Shown: positions 53,066-63,019 of the stretch, piece by piece | Layout: each line of letters begins with the position of its first letter | Position numbering within the stretch: position 1 is the stretch's first letter | NCBI RefSeq assembly: GCF_001439735.1 | Contig: NZ_JYLN01000003.1 | Coordinates: forward strand, 434,001 to 498,000 | DNA length: 64,000 nt | Direction: 5' to 3' | Source of the DNA: Pseudomonas paralactis | Lineage (GTDB): Bacteria; Pseudomonadota; Gammaproteobacteria; Pseudomonadales; Pseudomonadaceae | Notes under the pieces: generated by a model | Seen by the model: the letters and a program-made list of their open reading frames with translations, nothing else | Told to the model about the DNA's origin: nothing | Database searches by the model: none | Position numbers and translations under genes: made by a program

Positions 53066-54457
53066 TTATGCCTGCGCCAGTTCGGCATGCTCATCGGCAT
53101 TCAACAGCGCTTTATCCGTCTGCCCCATGATCTGGCTGGTAATCGCCCCGGCCGTCATCGAACCATTGACGTTCAACGCCGTACGGCCCATGTCGATCAG
53201 TGGCTCCACCGAAATCAGCAGTGCCACCAGTGACACCGGTAAGCCCATGGCCGGCAGCACGATCAGCGCGGCAAAGGTCGCACCGCCGCCGACGCCGGCA
53301 ACGCCCGCCGAACTCAAGGTCACAATCGCCACCAGGGTCGCGATCCACAGCGGGTCCAGCGGGTTGATGCCCACAGTCGGGGCGACCATCACCGCCAACA
53401 TCGCAGGGTAAAGACCGGCACAGCCGTTCTGGCCGATGGTCGCACCAAACGAGGCGGCGAAACCGGCGATGGATTGCGGGATGCCCAGGCGACGGGTCTG
53501 CGCTTCAATGCTCAGCGGGATGCTTGCAGCGCTGGAGCGGCTGGTGAAGGCGAAGGTCAGCACCGGCCACACCTTGCGGAAGAAGCGCAGCGGGTTGATC
53601 CCGGCCAACGACAGCAGCAAACCGTGCACCACAAACATCAGGCCCAGGGCCAGGTACGACACCACCACGAAACTGCCCAGCTTGATGATGTCTTGCAGGT
53701 TGGAACCGGCGACCACTTTGGTCATCAGCGCCAGCACACCGTAGGGGGTCAGCTTCATCACCAGGCGCACCAGGCGCATGACCCAGGCTTGCAGGGTGTC
53801 GATGGCGTTAAGGACTTTCTGGCCTTTTTCCACGTCGTCCTTGAGCAGTTGCAGCGCGGCAACCCCAAGGAATGCGGCGAAAATCACCACGCTGATGATC
53901 GACGTCGGTTTGGCCCGGGCCAGGTCGGCGAACGGGTTGGCCGGCACGAACGACAGCAGCAACTGCGGGATATTCAGGTCGGCGACCTTGCCCGCGTAAT
54001 CACTCTGGATCACTTGCAGGCGCGCCATTTCCTGAGTGCCGGCCACCAGGCCCTCGGCGGTGAGGCCGAACAGGTTGGTCAAGCCGATGCCGATCAGCGC
54101 CGCGATGGCCGTGGTGAACAGCAGCGTGCCGATGGTCAAAAAGCTGATCTTGCCCAGGGACGAGGCGTTGTGCAGGCGCGCCACGGCACTGAGGATCGAA
54201 GCGAACACCAGCGGGATCACGATCATTTGCAGCAACTGCACATAGCCATTGCCGACCAGGTCAAACCAGCCGATGGAGGCTTTTAGCACCGGGTTACCGT
54301 CGCCATAAACCGTATGCAATGCCGTACCGAACAGCACGCCCAGCACCAGGGCGAACAGGACCTTCTTGGCGAGGCTCCAGTTAGTACGGCCAGTTTGTGC
54401 CAGGCCCAGCAACAGGGCCACGAACACCAATAAATTGAGAATCAGGGGCAGATTCAT
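53066..54457 (-). CDS. tcyP: L-cystine-type dicarboxylate/amino acid:cation symporter (TcyP-like)
   Basis: A 463-residue DAACS transporter with eight helices and two re-entrant loops. [17 protein letters not shown] is the first (serine-rich) hairpin and [22 protein letters not shown] the second; [17 protein letters not shown] lies in helix 7. The [16 protein letters not shown] and NVNGSMTAG words are closer to TcyP/YdjN cystine carriers than to DctA. No partner gene. Sulfur scavenging would fit the ssu operon, though the two are far apart. Confidence 0.83.
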   Translation of the reverse strand: MNLPLILNLLVFVALLLGLAQTGRTNWSLAKKVLFALVLGVLFGTALHTVYGDGNPVLKASIGWFDLVGNGYVQLLQMIVIPLVFASILSAVARLHNASSLGKISFLTIGTLLFTTAIAALIGIGLTNLFGLTAEGLVAGTQEMARLQVIQSDYAGKVADLNIPQLLLSFVPANPFADLARAKPTSIISVVIFAAFLGVAALQLLKDDVEKGQKVLNAIDTLQAWVMRLVRLVMKLTPYGVLALMTKVVAGSNLQDIIKLGSFVVVSYLALGLMFVVHGLLLSLAGINPLRFFRKVWPVLTFAFTSRSSAASIPLSIEAQTRRLGIPQSIAGFAASFGATIGQNGCAGLYPAMLAVMVAPTVGINPLDPLWIATLVAIVTLSSAGVAGVGGGATFAALIVLPAMGLPVSLVALLISVEPLIDMGRTALNVNGSMTAGAITSQIMGQTDKALLNADEHAELAQA

Positions 54458-54699
54458 TGAAGCTCCGTTGAGAAGGCAGCCAATCGCGTGAGCCTGCGAT
54501 TGCGAACCGGGAAGCCTAACAGCTTGAAATATATTGATTTAATACCGATATGGAATGGTAACTGTCGTTTTTGGAATAAGGGTTTGACGCTCAGGCGTAT
54601 GCCCTTGGCGTGATCACGACGTCCTGGGTCGTGCTCGGGCGATAACTGTCATACGGATTTGTTAGCGTCGATGTCTTTCACTTGAGGGAGACAACGCCT

Positions 54700-55761
54700 A
54701 TGAAGCTCGCGCCGAAACTATTGGTATCCGCCGCCTTTTGCCTCGGGCTTGCCAGCCAGGCGTTTGCCGCCACCGAGTTGAAACACTGGCCGGCACCTGC
54801 CGCCAAACAGCTCAACGAAATGATCGCCGCCAACGCCAACAAGGGTAACTACGCGGTGTTCGACATGGACAACACCAGCTACCGTTACGACCTTGAAGAG
54901 TCGCTGCTGCCGTTCATGGAAAACAAGGGCCTGATCACCCGCGAAACCATGGACCCTTCGCTCAAGCTTATCCCCTTCAAAGACACCGCCGATCATAAGG
55001 AAAGTCTGTTCAGCTACTATTATCGTCTGTGCGAAGTCGACGACATGGTCTGCTACCCCTGGGTTGCGCAGATTTTTTCCGGCTTCACCCTCAAGGAACT
55101 CAAAGTGCAGGTCGACGAGCTGATGGCCTCCGGCAAGCCCGTGCCGGTCAGCTATTTTGAAGGCGACGTGGTGAAAAAATCCGAGGTACAGCCGCCGAAA
55201 GTCTTCACCGGCCAGGCCGAGCTGTACAACAAGCTGATGGAAAACGGCATCGAGGTCTATGTGATGACCGCCGCGTCCGAGGAGCTGGTGCGCATGGTCG
55301 CGGCCGATCCGAAGTACGGCTACAACGTAAAGCCCGAGAACGTCATCGGCGTGACCACGATGCTCAAGGACCGCAAGACCGGCGAGCTGACCACCGCACG
55401 CAAACAGATCACTGCCGGCAAGTATGACGAGAAGAGCAACCTCGGCCTGGAACTGACCCCCTATCTGTGGACCCCGGCGACCTGGATGGCCGGCAAGCAC
55501 GCGGCGATTCTCACCTACATCGACGAATGGAAAAAACCGGTGATTGTCGGCGGTGACACACCGACCAGCGACGGCTACATGCTGTTCCACGATGTGGATG
55601 TGGCCAAGGGCGGCATCCACCTGTGGATCAACCGCAAAGACAAGTACATGACGCAACTCAACGGCATGATCGCCAAGCACGCGGCGGCGCAAGCCAAGGA
55701 AGGGCTGCCGGTGACGGCGGACAAGAACTGGGTGATCGTCAAGCCGGAGGAGATTCAGTAA
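54700..55761 (+). CDS. pchP: Phosphorylcholine phosphatase PchP
   Basis: Periplasmic HAD phosphatase that releases phosphate from phosphorylcholine. The 353-residue precursor has a signal peptide ending AFA-A (about residue 23). Motif I is Asp55-Met-Asp57-Asn-Thr (mature Asp32, next to the PA5292 numbering), motif II VMTAASEE, motif IV VGGDTPTSDGYM. GAGGGAG lies before the ATG at 54700. The choline released can be used as an osmoprotectant or carbon and nitrogen source. It stands alone between divergent tcyP and a REPIN. Confidence 0.88.
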   Translation: MKLAPKLLVSAAFCLGLASQAFAATELKHWPAPAAKQLNEMIAANANKGNYAVFDMDNTSYRYDLEESLLPFMENKGLITRETMDPSLKLIPFKDTADHKESLFSYYYRLCEVDDMVCYPWVAQIFSGFTLKELKVQVDELMASGKPVPVSYFEGDVVKKSEVQPPKVFTGQAELYNKLMENGIEVYVMTAASEELVRMVAADPKYGYNVKPENVIGVTTMLKDRKTGELTTARKQITAGKYDEKSNLGLELTPYLWTPATWMAGKHAAILTYIDEWKKPVIVGGDTPTSDGYMLFHDVDVAKGGIHLWINRKDKYMTQLNGMIAKHAAAQAKEGLPVTADKNWVIVKPEEIQ

Positions 55762-55774
55762 CACAGCGTCGCCT

Positions 55775-55863
55775 GCCTTCGCGAGCAAGCCCGCTCCTAC
55801 CGTCGACCGCATTCTCATGTTGGTGCGCGGTCAACGGTGGGAGCGGGCTTGCCCGCGAAGGCG
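55775..55863. repeat. REPIN, type D variant, after pchP
   Basis: TTCGCGAGCAAGCCCGCTCC and GGAGCGGGCTTGCCCGCGAA halves; the loop includes GTCGACCGC and GCGCGGTCAAC, which can pair in part. Confidence 0.88.
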
Positions 55864-55898
55864 GTCTTAAGAACAGCACAGACTCAAAGGCAAAAATA

Positions 55899-55929
55899 GA
55901 TATCAATTGCGAACTAATCTCATTCTTTG
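55899..55929 (+). promoter_or_regulatory. Possible Fur box upstream of the FecI-type sigma gene
   Basis: The AT-rich stretch with TATCAATTGCGAACTAATCT followed by CATTC resembles degenerate Fur boxes before iron-starvation sigma factors. It lies 50-80 nt before the GTG at 55977. Match to the consensus is partial. Confidence 0.45.
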
Positions 55930-55976
55930 CTAGCGTGCGCACTCCCTGAACCGTCCGTTCTTCTCAAGGTAGTGCT

Positions 55977-56510
55977 GTGTCCTCCTGGAATACGCAGATC
56001 GCGCGCCTGTTCGCGGAGCAGAAGAAAGCCCTCGAAGCCTTCGTTACCCGCCGCACCGGCAGCGCTCAGGTGGCTGCCGACCTGACCCAGGAATCGTTCC
56101 TGCGCCTGGCGCGCCTGGAGTCCGGTGAGAAGATCGACAACCTCCCCGCGTTCCTCTTTACCATTGCCAGTAACCTGGTGCGTGACCACCAACGCCAGGC
56201 TATTCGTCGCGAGCGTCTGGATGCCGGCGCACCGAGCGAAGAACTGCCCTGCAGCAACCCCGGTGCCGACGAACAACTGGCCGCCTATCAGCAGGAGCGA
56301 CTGATGCAGGATGCGATTCTGGGCCTGCCCGAGGCGACTCGGCAGATCTTCCTGCTCTATCATGTCGACGAGCTTTCCTACCGCGAGATTGGCGAACGCC
56401 TGTCGATCAGCCCGCGCAGTGTGGAATACCAATTGCGTCGCGCCTTGATTGAGTGCCGTGGGTACATCAAGACGCGCCTAGCCTGCGATGCACAAGGACG
56501 TCGGTCATGA
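55977..56510 (+). CDS. ECF sigma factor, FecI type
   Basis: A 177-residue iron-starvation sigma factor. Region 2 is in DLTQESFLRLARL through LPAFLFTIASNLVRDHQRQ; region 4 is LPEATRQIFLLYHVDELSYREIGERLSISPRSVEYQLRRAL. The start is GTG at 55977 after AAGGT. Its stop overlaps the fecR start by ATGA. By analogy with FecI/FpvI it should transcribe the receptor gene downstream when the anti-sigma partner is signalled. Confidence 0.92.
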   Translation: MSSWNTQIARLFAEQKKALEAFVTRRTGSAQVAADLTQESFLRLARLESGEKIDNLPAFLFTIASNLVRDHQRQAIRRERLDAGAPSEELPCSNPGADEQLAAYQQERLMQDAILGLPEATRQIFLLYHVDELSYREIGERLSISPRSVEYQLRRALIECRGYIKTRLACDAQGRRS

Positions 56511-57454
56511 CTGCCCCGCCTACTGCTGATGTGTTGTTCGAAGAAGCGTCCGGCTGGTATTTCCGCCTGCACGCCGAGGACTTGACCGCGGCTGAAATGG
56601 ACGCCTTTGCTGCCTGGCTCGGGCAGGGCCAGGCCCAGGATGATGCCTGGCAGGAAGTGCAGGCGATGCTCGACGGCCTGCGTGAGCCGGCGCGAGTCAT
56701 TCGCCGTGGCGAGCAGGCCAATTGGCGTAAACCGCTTCGGCGCTGGGCGTATGCGGCTGCCGTGTTGCTGGCCGTGGGCCTGACCGTGCAGAACACTCCC
56801 TGGCTTGACCGCTTGCGTGCCGACTACGCCACCGGCACTGGCGAGTCGCGCACCATCGAACTGGCCGATGGTTCCCACCTTCAGCTCAACACCGACAGTG
56901 CGGTGCAAATCCGCATGACTGCGGGTGAGCGGCAGATTCGTTTGCTGCGTGGTGAAGGTTTCTTCGATGTGACCAAGGATCCTGCACGGCCCTTTGTGGT
57001 GCAGTCGGGCGACGGCTGGGTGAGAGTGGTCGGCACCCAGTTCAGTGTGGCGCGGCGTGATGATCAGACGCGCGTGCAGGTGGCGCAGGGCAAGGTTGAG
57101 GTCAGTGCAGGGAGCGGCACGCCGGTCTATCTGGAACCGGGGCGGGCTGTGGAGTATCAGGACCGGAACCTTGCGCACGCCCACGGTTTCGACCCGGCCA
57201 GCGGCTTTGCCTGGCGTCAGCGGCAACTGGTGTTCCGTCAGCAACCTTTGTCGGTGGTGGTCTCTGAGCTGAACCGCTACTGGCCGGGCAAGACGCTAGT
57301 GCTCGGTGATGCGTTGCGCAATCGGGTGGTGTCCGGCGTGTTCGAAATCGACAAACCCGATGCCGTGCTCAAGGCGTTGGAATACACCCTCAACCTGCGT
57401 GCCGAGCACTACACCCCGTATTTGCTGGTGTTACGTGAAGGCAACGCGTCCTGA
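56507..57454 (+). CDS. fecR: FecR-type anti-sigma/sigma-regulator
   Basis: A 315-residue single-pass inner-membrane protein: cytoplasmic DUF4880 domain (about 8-52), helix WAYAAAVLLAVGLTVQ (about 81-96), periplasmic FecR domain (GESRTIELADGSHLQLNTDS onward) and a C-terminal secretin/STN-like part (QQPLSVVVSELNRYWPG). It receives the signal from the receptor's STN domain and controls the upstream sigma factor. Start at 56507 is fixed by the ATGA overlap. Confidence 0.93.
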   Translation: MTAPPTADVLFEEASGWYFRLHAEDLTAAEMDAFAAWLGQGQAQDDAWQEVQAMLDGLREPARVIRRGEQANWRKPLRRWAYAAAVLLAVGLTVQNTPWLDRLRADYATGTGESRTIELADGSHLQLNTDSAVQIRMTAGERQIRLLRGEGFFDVTKDPARPFVVQSGDGWVRVVGTQFSVARRDDQTRVQVAQGKVEVSAGSGTPVYLEPGRAVEYQDRNLAHAHGFDPASGFAWRQRQLVFRQQPLSVVVSELNRYWPGKTLVLGDALRNRVVSGVFEIDKPDAVLKALEYTLNLRAEHYTPYLLVLREGNAS

Positions 57455-57474
57455 CGGCAATTTTTCAAAATATT

Positions 57475-57501
57475 TTCAGGGTTTCCCCGCAAGCCATCGT
57501 C
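57475..57501 (+). promoter_or_regulatory. Candidate FecI-type promoter of the receptor gene
   Basis: TCAGGGTTTCC followed about 17 nt later by CGTC (57498-57501) resembles promoters read by iron-starvation sigma factors. It lies about 85 nt before the receptor ATG. This is a visual match only. Confidence 0.35.
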
Positions 57502-57584
57502 CTTGATCACTGAGGCGTAAATAGTAAGCACTCTCAAGTAGTGCGGCGCCGATCACAGACTTTTTGTACCGGGGAGCACCATTC

Positions 57585-60026
57585 ATGGCATACCGATTCG
57601 CCACACGGCCCTTGCTGGCCCTGGCCATTTCCTTGGCCAGTTGCATCGCGCCGTCGTACCTGCAGGCCGCTGAGGCCAACCAGGCCCAGGCTTACCGCTT
57701 CGATATTCCCGGGCAGGGCCTGGACGCTGCGCTGGCGGCGTTCTCGGCGGTGACGCGGGTTCAGGTGCTAGTGAATGGGGAGCTGACCCAAGGGGTGACA
57801 TCGCCGGGTGTGAAGGGCAACCTGGGACAGCGTGAAGCCTTGGGGCAACTGCTCGGCGGCACGGGGTTGAGCGCGGCGTTTATCAATGCCGATACTGTCA
57901 CCCTGGAAAAACGTGTGGTACCAGGCACTGCCCTGGAAGTGGGCGCCACCACCATCACGGCCGAACGCCTGGGCGTCACCACCGAAGGCACGGGCTCGTA
58001 CACCACGGGGGCCGTGACCCTGGGCAAGGGCGAGCAAAAACTCAAGGACATCCCGCAGTCGGTCAGCGTCATGACCCGTAAGCAGATGGATGATCAGAAT
58101 ACCACCAAGCTCTCTGAAGTGGTCAAGCGCACGCCCGGCCTGACAGCGACCAAGTCTCCCGGCTCCGGTATGTTCATCTTCTCCCGTGGTTTCGAGGTCG
58201 GTACCCTGCAATACGACGGTGTGGGGATTCCACGTAACACTTACACCTTGGGCAGCTATCTCACCGAAAACATGGCCATTTACGACCGCGTCGAGACGCT
58301 GCGTGGCCCGGCCGCCTTGCTGCAAGGTGCCAACAGCCCCGGCGGCACCATGAACCTGGTGCGCAAGCGCGGGCAGCAAGCGCCGACTGCGACCATTACC
58401 GCCAAGGCTGGATCATGGGACCACTACGGCACTCAGGTCGACGTCGGTGGCCCGCTGAACGCCGAAGGCACCTTGCGCGGCCGCTTCGTAGCGGATTACG
58501 ACACCACCGACTCCTTCGTCGACTATGCGGGTGGCTGGAACCAGACGGTTTATGGCGCCGTCGACTACGATTTCACTCCCGACACCACCGTCGGCCTGGG
58601 CATCAGTAACCAGAAGGGCCATTCGCGCCCCAACTTCATGTCGTTGCCCCGTTATGCCGACGGCAGTGATATCGGTCTGCCGCGCTCTACATTTGTCGGC
58701 GCCAGTTGGAACCGCAACGTCAACAATCAGACTCAGGTGTTTGCCGACATCGAGCATCGCTTCAACGATGACTGGAAAGTGAAAGCCGCACTGGTAGCCA
58801 TGGATGAACACAACGACGCAACCTACCAGGCGACGTGGGACACGGTACCCGTCGGCGGTGGCACTGTGCCCTATGTGGATTGGATCACCGACTTCAATAC
58901 CAAGAGCCGCGGCGCGGATGTGTATGTAAACGGCAAGTTTGAGGGGCTGGGCTTCCAGCAGGAAGTGGTGCTGGGCGCCAACTATTCCAAGCTCACCACC
59001 GATGACCAGTGGGCTCGGGCTTCAAATCCCGGTGCGGATATCTTCAACATCGACCACAACCGCCCACAGCGCGACAAATACCAATTGTTCCAGGAGGGTG
59101 CCGCCTCGAAAAGCTGGTATGACATCCGCCAGAAAGGCATCTATGGCACCTGGCGTGTGAAAGTCCTGGACCCGCTGACGTTGATCGTCGGTGCGCGTAC
59201 CAGTTGGTATGACTATTCCTACATTGGCCAGAGTGGATTCAAAGGCGCCTATAGTGCACCGCAAGACAATACCACCCAGTCCAATGGCAAGGTTACGCCC
59301 TACGCCGGCCTGGTCTATGCGCTCAACGAGCAGTGGTCGGCCTACGCCAGCTATGCCGATGCCTTTGAGCCGCAAACCAACCTGACTACCTCCGGCTCCC
59401 TGCTCAAGCCTATCGAGGGCAAAAACTACGAGTTGGGCGTCAAGGGAGAGCTGGCTGACGGGCGCCTCAATACCTCGTTTGCGATCTTCCGTTACGACCA
59501 GGAAAACCGTAGCGTGCAGGACCTGCAAGGGCCAATGAACTGCAATGGTTGGTACTGCTCGGTCGCTTCCGGCAAGGTCCGCAGCCAAGGCTTTGAAGCC
59601 ACACTCAGTGGTGAGGTGCTGCCAGGCCTGCAGCTGGCCTCCAGCTACACCTACAACACCACTAAATTCCTCAAGGACAATACCTACGAAGGCAAGATTT
59701 TCAGCACCTGGACCCCCAAGCACTTGCTCAAGGTCTGGGGCGATTACCAGTTGCCGGACGATTGGCAGCATTGGAGCGTGGGTGCCGGTGTGACCGCGCA
59801 AAGCAGCACCGAAGCCTATGACCGTACTTTCAGCGTGCCGGGTAATGCATTGTGGGATTCGCGGGTGGCCTACAAGATCAACCAGGAATTCACCGTGGCG
59901 GCAAACCTGAACAACATGTTCGACAAGAAGTATTACATCCCGGCCTACAACGCGAACTGGGGCAGCAACTACTACGGCGACCCACGCAATGTGATGTTCA
60001 CCATGACCTATACCCCACAGTTCTAA
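57585..60026 (+). CDS. TonB-dependent siderophore receptor with STN signalling domain
   Basis: An 813-residue outer-membrane transducer. Signal peptide ends near LQAAEA; the STN domain (about 40-95) has FDIPGQGLDAALAAFSAVTRVQVLVNGELT. The plug includes IPQSVSVMTRKQMDDQNTTKLSEVVKRTPGL and VETLRGPAALLQGANSPGGTMNLVRKR; the barrel ends NVMFTMTYTPQF with terminal Phe. The STN domain and the FecI/FecR neighbours make it a signalling receptor. Ligand is probably a ferric siderophore of another organism; which one cannot be told. GGGGAG precedes the ATG at 57585. Confidence 0.93.
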   Translation: MAYRFATRPLLALAISLASCIAPSYLQAAEANQAQAYRFDIPGQGLDAALAAFSAVTRVQVLVNGELTQGVTSPGVKGNLGQREALGQLLGGTGLSAAFINADTVTLEKRVVPGTALEVGATTITAERLGVTTEGTGSYTTGAVTLGKGEQKLKDIPQSVSVMTRKQMDDQNTTKLSEVVKRTPGLTATKSPGSGMFIFSRGFEVGTLQYDGVGIPRNTYTLGSYLTENMAIYDRVETLRGPAALLQGANSPGGTMNLVRKRGQQAPTATITAKAGSWDHYGTQVDVGGPLNAEGTLRGRFVADYDTTDSFVDYAGGWNQTVYGAVDYDFTPDTTVGLGISNQKGHSRPNFMSLPRYADGSDIGLPRSTFVGASWNRNVNNQTQVFADIEHRFNDDWKVKAALVAMDEHNDATYQATWDTVPVGGGTVPYVDWITDFNTKSRGADVYVNGKFEGLGFQQEVVLGANYSKLTTDDQWARASNPGADIFNIDHNRPQRDKYQLFQEGAASKSWYDIRQKGIYGTWRVKVLDPLTLIVGARTSWYDYSYIGQSGFKGAYSAPQDNTTQSNGKVTPYAGLVYALNEQWSAYASYADAFEPQTNLTTSGSLLKPIEGKNYELGVKGELADGRLNTSFAIFRYDQENRSVQDLQGPMNCNGWYCSVASGKVRSQGFEATLSGEVLPGLQLASSYTYNTTKFLKDNTYEGKIFSTWTPKHLLKVWGDYQLPDDWQHWSVGAGVTAQSSTEAYDRTFSVPGNALWDSRVAYKINQEFTVAANLNNMFDKKYYIPAYNANWGSNYYGDPRNVMFTMTYTPQF

Positions 60027-60044
60027 GAGATTACCTATATCCAA

Positions 60045-60133
60045 TGCGGGGGCTGGCTCGCCCGCAATGGCGGTGTGCCAAACAAGAACTCACCGGCAGG
60101 CCTATAGCTATCGCAGGCAAGCCAGCTCCCACA
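60045..60133. repeat. Decayed REPIN, type A
   Basis: The right half ATCGCAGGCAAGCCAGCTCC is intact; the left half TGCGGGGGCTGGCTCGCCCG is strongly changed. Confidence 0.75.
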
Positions 60134-60168
60134 GTTGATCCTCGGTGTTGTGGAGGTTTTGGCCAGGC

Positions 60169-60202
60169 AAAAAAATGCCCCGCACTTGGCGGGGCATTTT
60201 TA
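60169..60202 (-). terminator. Terminator between the receptor gene and ilvD
   Basis: Stem ATGCCCCGC/GCGGGGCAT, loop ACTTG, with A-run left and T-run right. It lies 10 nt after the ilvD stop and can act in both directions. Confidence 0.88.
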
Positions 60203-60212
60203 TGCGCGGGGC

Positions 60213-62054
60213 TTACAGGCCGTCGAGCATGGCTTTGTTGCGTACCGCACCTTTGTCGGCGCTGGTGGCCAACAACGCGTAGGCCTTCAACGCGGTGGTG
60301 ACTTTGCGCGGGCGCTTCTCCACTGGCTTCCAGCCTTTCTTGTCCTGCTCAACCCGGCGTGCTGCCAGTTCTTCATCGCTGATCAACAGGTTGATCGAGC
60401 GGTTCGGAATGTCGATCAGCACCTTGTCGCCATCCTGCACCAGGCCAATCGCGCCACCGGCAGCGGCTTCCGGGGAAGCGTGGCCGATGGACAGGCCCGA
60501 AGTCCCGCCGGAGAAACGCCCGTCGGTCAGCAGGGCGCAGGCTTTGCCCAGGCCTTTGGATTTCAGGTAGGACGTGGGGTAAAGCATCTCCTGCATACCC
60601 GGGCCGCCTTTGGGGCCTTCGTAACGGATGATCACGATATCGCCTTCCTTGACTTCGTCCGCGAGGATGCCGCGTACCGAACTGTCCTGGCTCTCGTAGA
60701 TCTTGGCGCGGCCTTCGAAGACGTGGATGGACTCATCCACGCCCGCCGTTTTGACCACACAGCCGTCCAGGGCGATGTTGCCGTACAGTACGGCCAGGCC
60801 GCCTTCTTGCGAGTAGGCGTGCTCGACACTGCGGATGCAGCCGTTTTCACGGTCGTCGTCCAGGGTGTCCCAACGGGTCGACTGGCTGAACGCCGTCTGC
60901 GTCGGAATACCGGCCGGGCCGGCCTTGAAGAAGGTGTGCACGGCTTCGTCGTCGGTCTGGGTGATGTCCCATTTGGCGATGCCTTCGGCGATGGACTTGC
61001 TGTGCACGGTCGGCAGGTCGGTATGCAGCAGGCCGCCACGGGCAAGGGAACCGAGGATCGAGAAGATCCCGCCGGCGCGGTGCACGTCTTCCATGTGGTA
61101 CTTCTGGATGTTCGGCGCGACTTTGCACAGTTGCGGCACGTGACGGGACAGGCGGTCGATGTCGCGCAGGTCGAAATCGATCTCGGCTTCCTGGGCGGCG
61201 GCCAGCAAATGCAGAATGGTGTTGGTGGAACCGCCCATGGCGATGTCCAGGGTCATGGCGTTTTCGAACGCCTTGAAGTTGGCGATATTGCGCGGCAACA
61301 CCGACTCATCGTTCTCGCCGTAGTAACGCTTGCACAGCTCGACGATGGTACGGCCGGCCTGCAGGAACAACTGCTCGCGGTCGCTGTGAGTGGCCAGTGT
61401 GGAACCGTTGCCCGGCAGGGCGAGACCCAGGGCTTCCACCAGGCAGTTCATCGAGTTGGCGGTGAACATGCCAGAGCACGAACCACAAGTCGGGCAGGCG
61501 CTGCGCTCGTATTCCGCGACCTTCTCGTCAGAAGCGCTGGAGTCGGCGGCGATCACCATGGCGTCGACCAGGTCGAGGCCGTGGGAGGCGAGCTTGGTCT
61601 TGCCTGCTTCCATCGGGCCGCCGGAGACGAAGATAACCGGGATGTTCAGGCGTAAGGCAGCCATCAACATGCCGGGGGTGATCTTGTCGCAGTTCGAGAT
61701 GCAGACGATGGCGTCAGCGCAGTGGGCGTTGACCATGTATTCCACGGAGTCGGCGATGATCTCGCGGCTCGGCAGGGAATACAGCATGCCGTCATGACCC
61801 ATGGCGATGCCGTCGTCCACGGCGATGGTGTTGAATTCTTTCGCTACACCGCCAGCGCGTTCGATTTCGCGGGCGACCAGTTGGCCGAGGTCCTTGAGGT
61901 GGACGTGGCCCGGTACGAACTGGGTAAAGGAGTTGGCAATCGCGATGATCGGCTTTTTGAAGTCGTCATCTTTCATCCCCGTGGCACGCCACAGTGCGCG
62001 CGCGCCGGCCATGTTGCGGCCGTGGGTGGATGTTTTCGAGCGGTAATCAGGCAT
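60213..62054 (-). CDS. ilvD: Dihydroxy-acid dehydratase IlvD
   Basis: Fe-S enzyme making 2-oxo acids in isoleucine, valine and pantothenate synthesis. The 613-residue product is of normal length. Cluster cysteines lie in [13 protein letters not shown] and [48 protein letters not shown] and [20 protein letters not shown] are intact. GGAGTG precedes the ATG at 62054. Its product pathway uses the 2-oxobutyrate made by IlvA, encoded 28 kb away. Confidence 0.97.
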   Translation of the reverse strand: MPDYRSKTSTHGRNMAGARALWRATGMKDDDFKKPIIAIANSFTQFVPGHVHLKDLGQLVAREIERAGGVAKEFNTIAVDDGIAMGHDGMLYSLPSREIIADSVEYMVNAHCADAIVCISNCDKITPGMLMAALRLNIPVIFVSGGPMEAGKTKLASHGLDLVDAMVIAADSSASDEKVAEYERSACPTCGSCSGMFTANSMNCLVEALGLALPGNGSTLATHSDREQLFLQAGRTIVELCKRYYGENDESVLPRNIANFKAFENAMTLDIAMGGSTNTILHLLAAAQEAEIDFDLRDIDRLSRHVPQLCKVAPNIQKYHMEDVHRAGGIFSILGSLARGGLLHTDLPTVHSKSIAEGIAKWDITQTDDEAVHTFFKAGPAGIPTQTAFSQSTRWDTLDDDRENGCIRSVEHAYSQEGGLAVLYGNIALDGCVVKTAGVDESIHVFEGRAKIYESQDSSVRGILADEVKEGDIVIIRYEGPKGGPGMQEMLYPTSYLKSKGLGKACALLTDGRFSGGTSGLSIGHASPEAAAGGAIGLVQDGDKVLIDIPNRSINLLISDEELAARRVEQDKKGWKPVEKRPRKVTTALKAYALLATSADKGAVRNKAMLDGL

Positions 62055-62248
62055 TGGAGCACTCCGGGCGGCTAATCAAGTACTAAAGGGGAGTGAGCTT
62101 CTAATTGACGACTGGAACACTCAGAAAATGGCCGTGTGTCCGGAAGTTGCCACTCGCATCGCGGGATCGCCGCTTGCTTGGGCCTCGAGCTCATAAACCC
62201 GCCGGGGGATGACTGGCGATGAATAGGGCCGATTCTACACCGACTTCT
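62055..62248. promoter_or_regulatory. Upstream region of ilvD
   Basis: About 190 bp without a gene before the REPIN. It must hold the ilvD promoter; no clear leader peptide or attenuator was seen. Confidence 0.4.
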
Positions 62249-62349
62249 TGTAGGAGCGAGCTTGCTCGCGAAAATCGTCAACGATGACGCTGTGCTATCA
62301 GGTAGCCCGTGTCGTCTGTGGGTTTTTCGCGAGCGAGCTCGCTCCTACA
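62249..62349. repeat. REPIN, type C, upstream flank of RAYT
   Basis: TGTAGGAGCGAGCTTGCTCG and its inverted partner; the loop contains CGTCAACGATGACGC and GCTATCAGGTAGCCCGTG. It is nearly the same as, and in the same orientation as, the REPIN at 62910. Confidence 0.92.
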
Positions 62350-62438
62350 GGGGGGACATATTCAGAACTACTGTTTAAAGGCTGGTTGGCGCTGCAGCTC
62401 CTACCGTTTCTCTTCCAATCACAGAAGAGGACGAAGGA

Positions 62439-62897
62439 ATGTCCAACCAGCAAAATGCGCATCGGCTGCGTAAAGGGCGCTATTCAGAATCGGGCAGTAT
62501 CTACTTGCTAACGGCTGTCACCCATCAACGGCAACACATTTTTCAAGACTGGCTTATCGGTCGCTTGCTGGTCCGCGAATTCAGAAAGGCTCAGGAAGAC
62601 AAAGATGCAACGTCACTCGCCTGGGTGGTCATGCCCGACCATTTCCACTGGCTGGTGGAGTTGCACAGCGGCGATTTGCCCAGGCTCATGCAGCGAACCA
62701 AATCGCGAAGTGCCCGTGCAGTCAATAAGGCAAGACAGTCCTTCGGAGTGCTTTGGCAAAAAGGCTATTTCGACCGGGCGTTGCGCCGTGAAGAAGACTT
62801 GAAGGCAATGGCTCGCTACATCGTCGCCAACCCCTTGCGCGCAGGCTTGGTCGAGCACATTGGCCAATACCCCCTATGGGACGCCATCTGGCTATAA
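62439..62897 (+). mobile_element. rayT: REP-associated tyrosine transposase (RAYT, TnpA-REP, Y1 family)
   Basis: A 152-residue Y1-type HUH endonuclease related to IS200 transposases, domesticated to act on REP sequences. The HUH motif is His68-Phe-His70 in VVMPDHFHWLVEL, and the catalytic tyrosine is probably Tyr127 in ARYIVANPLRAGLVEH. KGRYSESGSIYLLTAVTHQR is the usual N-terminal strand. GAAGGA precedes the ATG. Both flanks carry type-C REPINs, so this enzyme probably mobilises that family. All key residues are present, so it may be active. Confidence 0.9.
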
Positions 62898-62909
62898 GAC
62901 ACCTTCCCC

Positions 62910-63010
62910 TGTAGGAGCGAGCTTGCTCGCGAAGATCGTCAACGATAACGCAGCGCTATCAGGTAGCCCGTGGCGTCTATTCGTTTTTCGCGAGCAAGCT
63001 CGCTCCTACA
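62910..63010. repeat. REPIN, type C, downstream flank of RAYT
   Basis: Same halves as at 62249; the loop has CGTCAACGATAACGC and GCTATCAGGTAGCCCGTG. Together the two copies bracket the transposase gene as direct repeats. Confidence 0.92.
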
Positions 63011-63019
63011 GGGGTCGCG

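Noticed and set aside
60135..61655. 506-codon plus-strand frame opposite ilvD
   Set aside because: Antisense shadow; it also reads through the terminator at 60169-60202.
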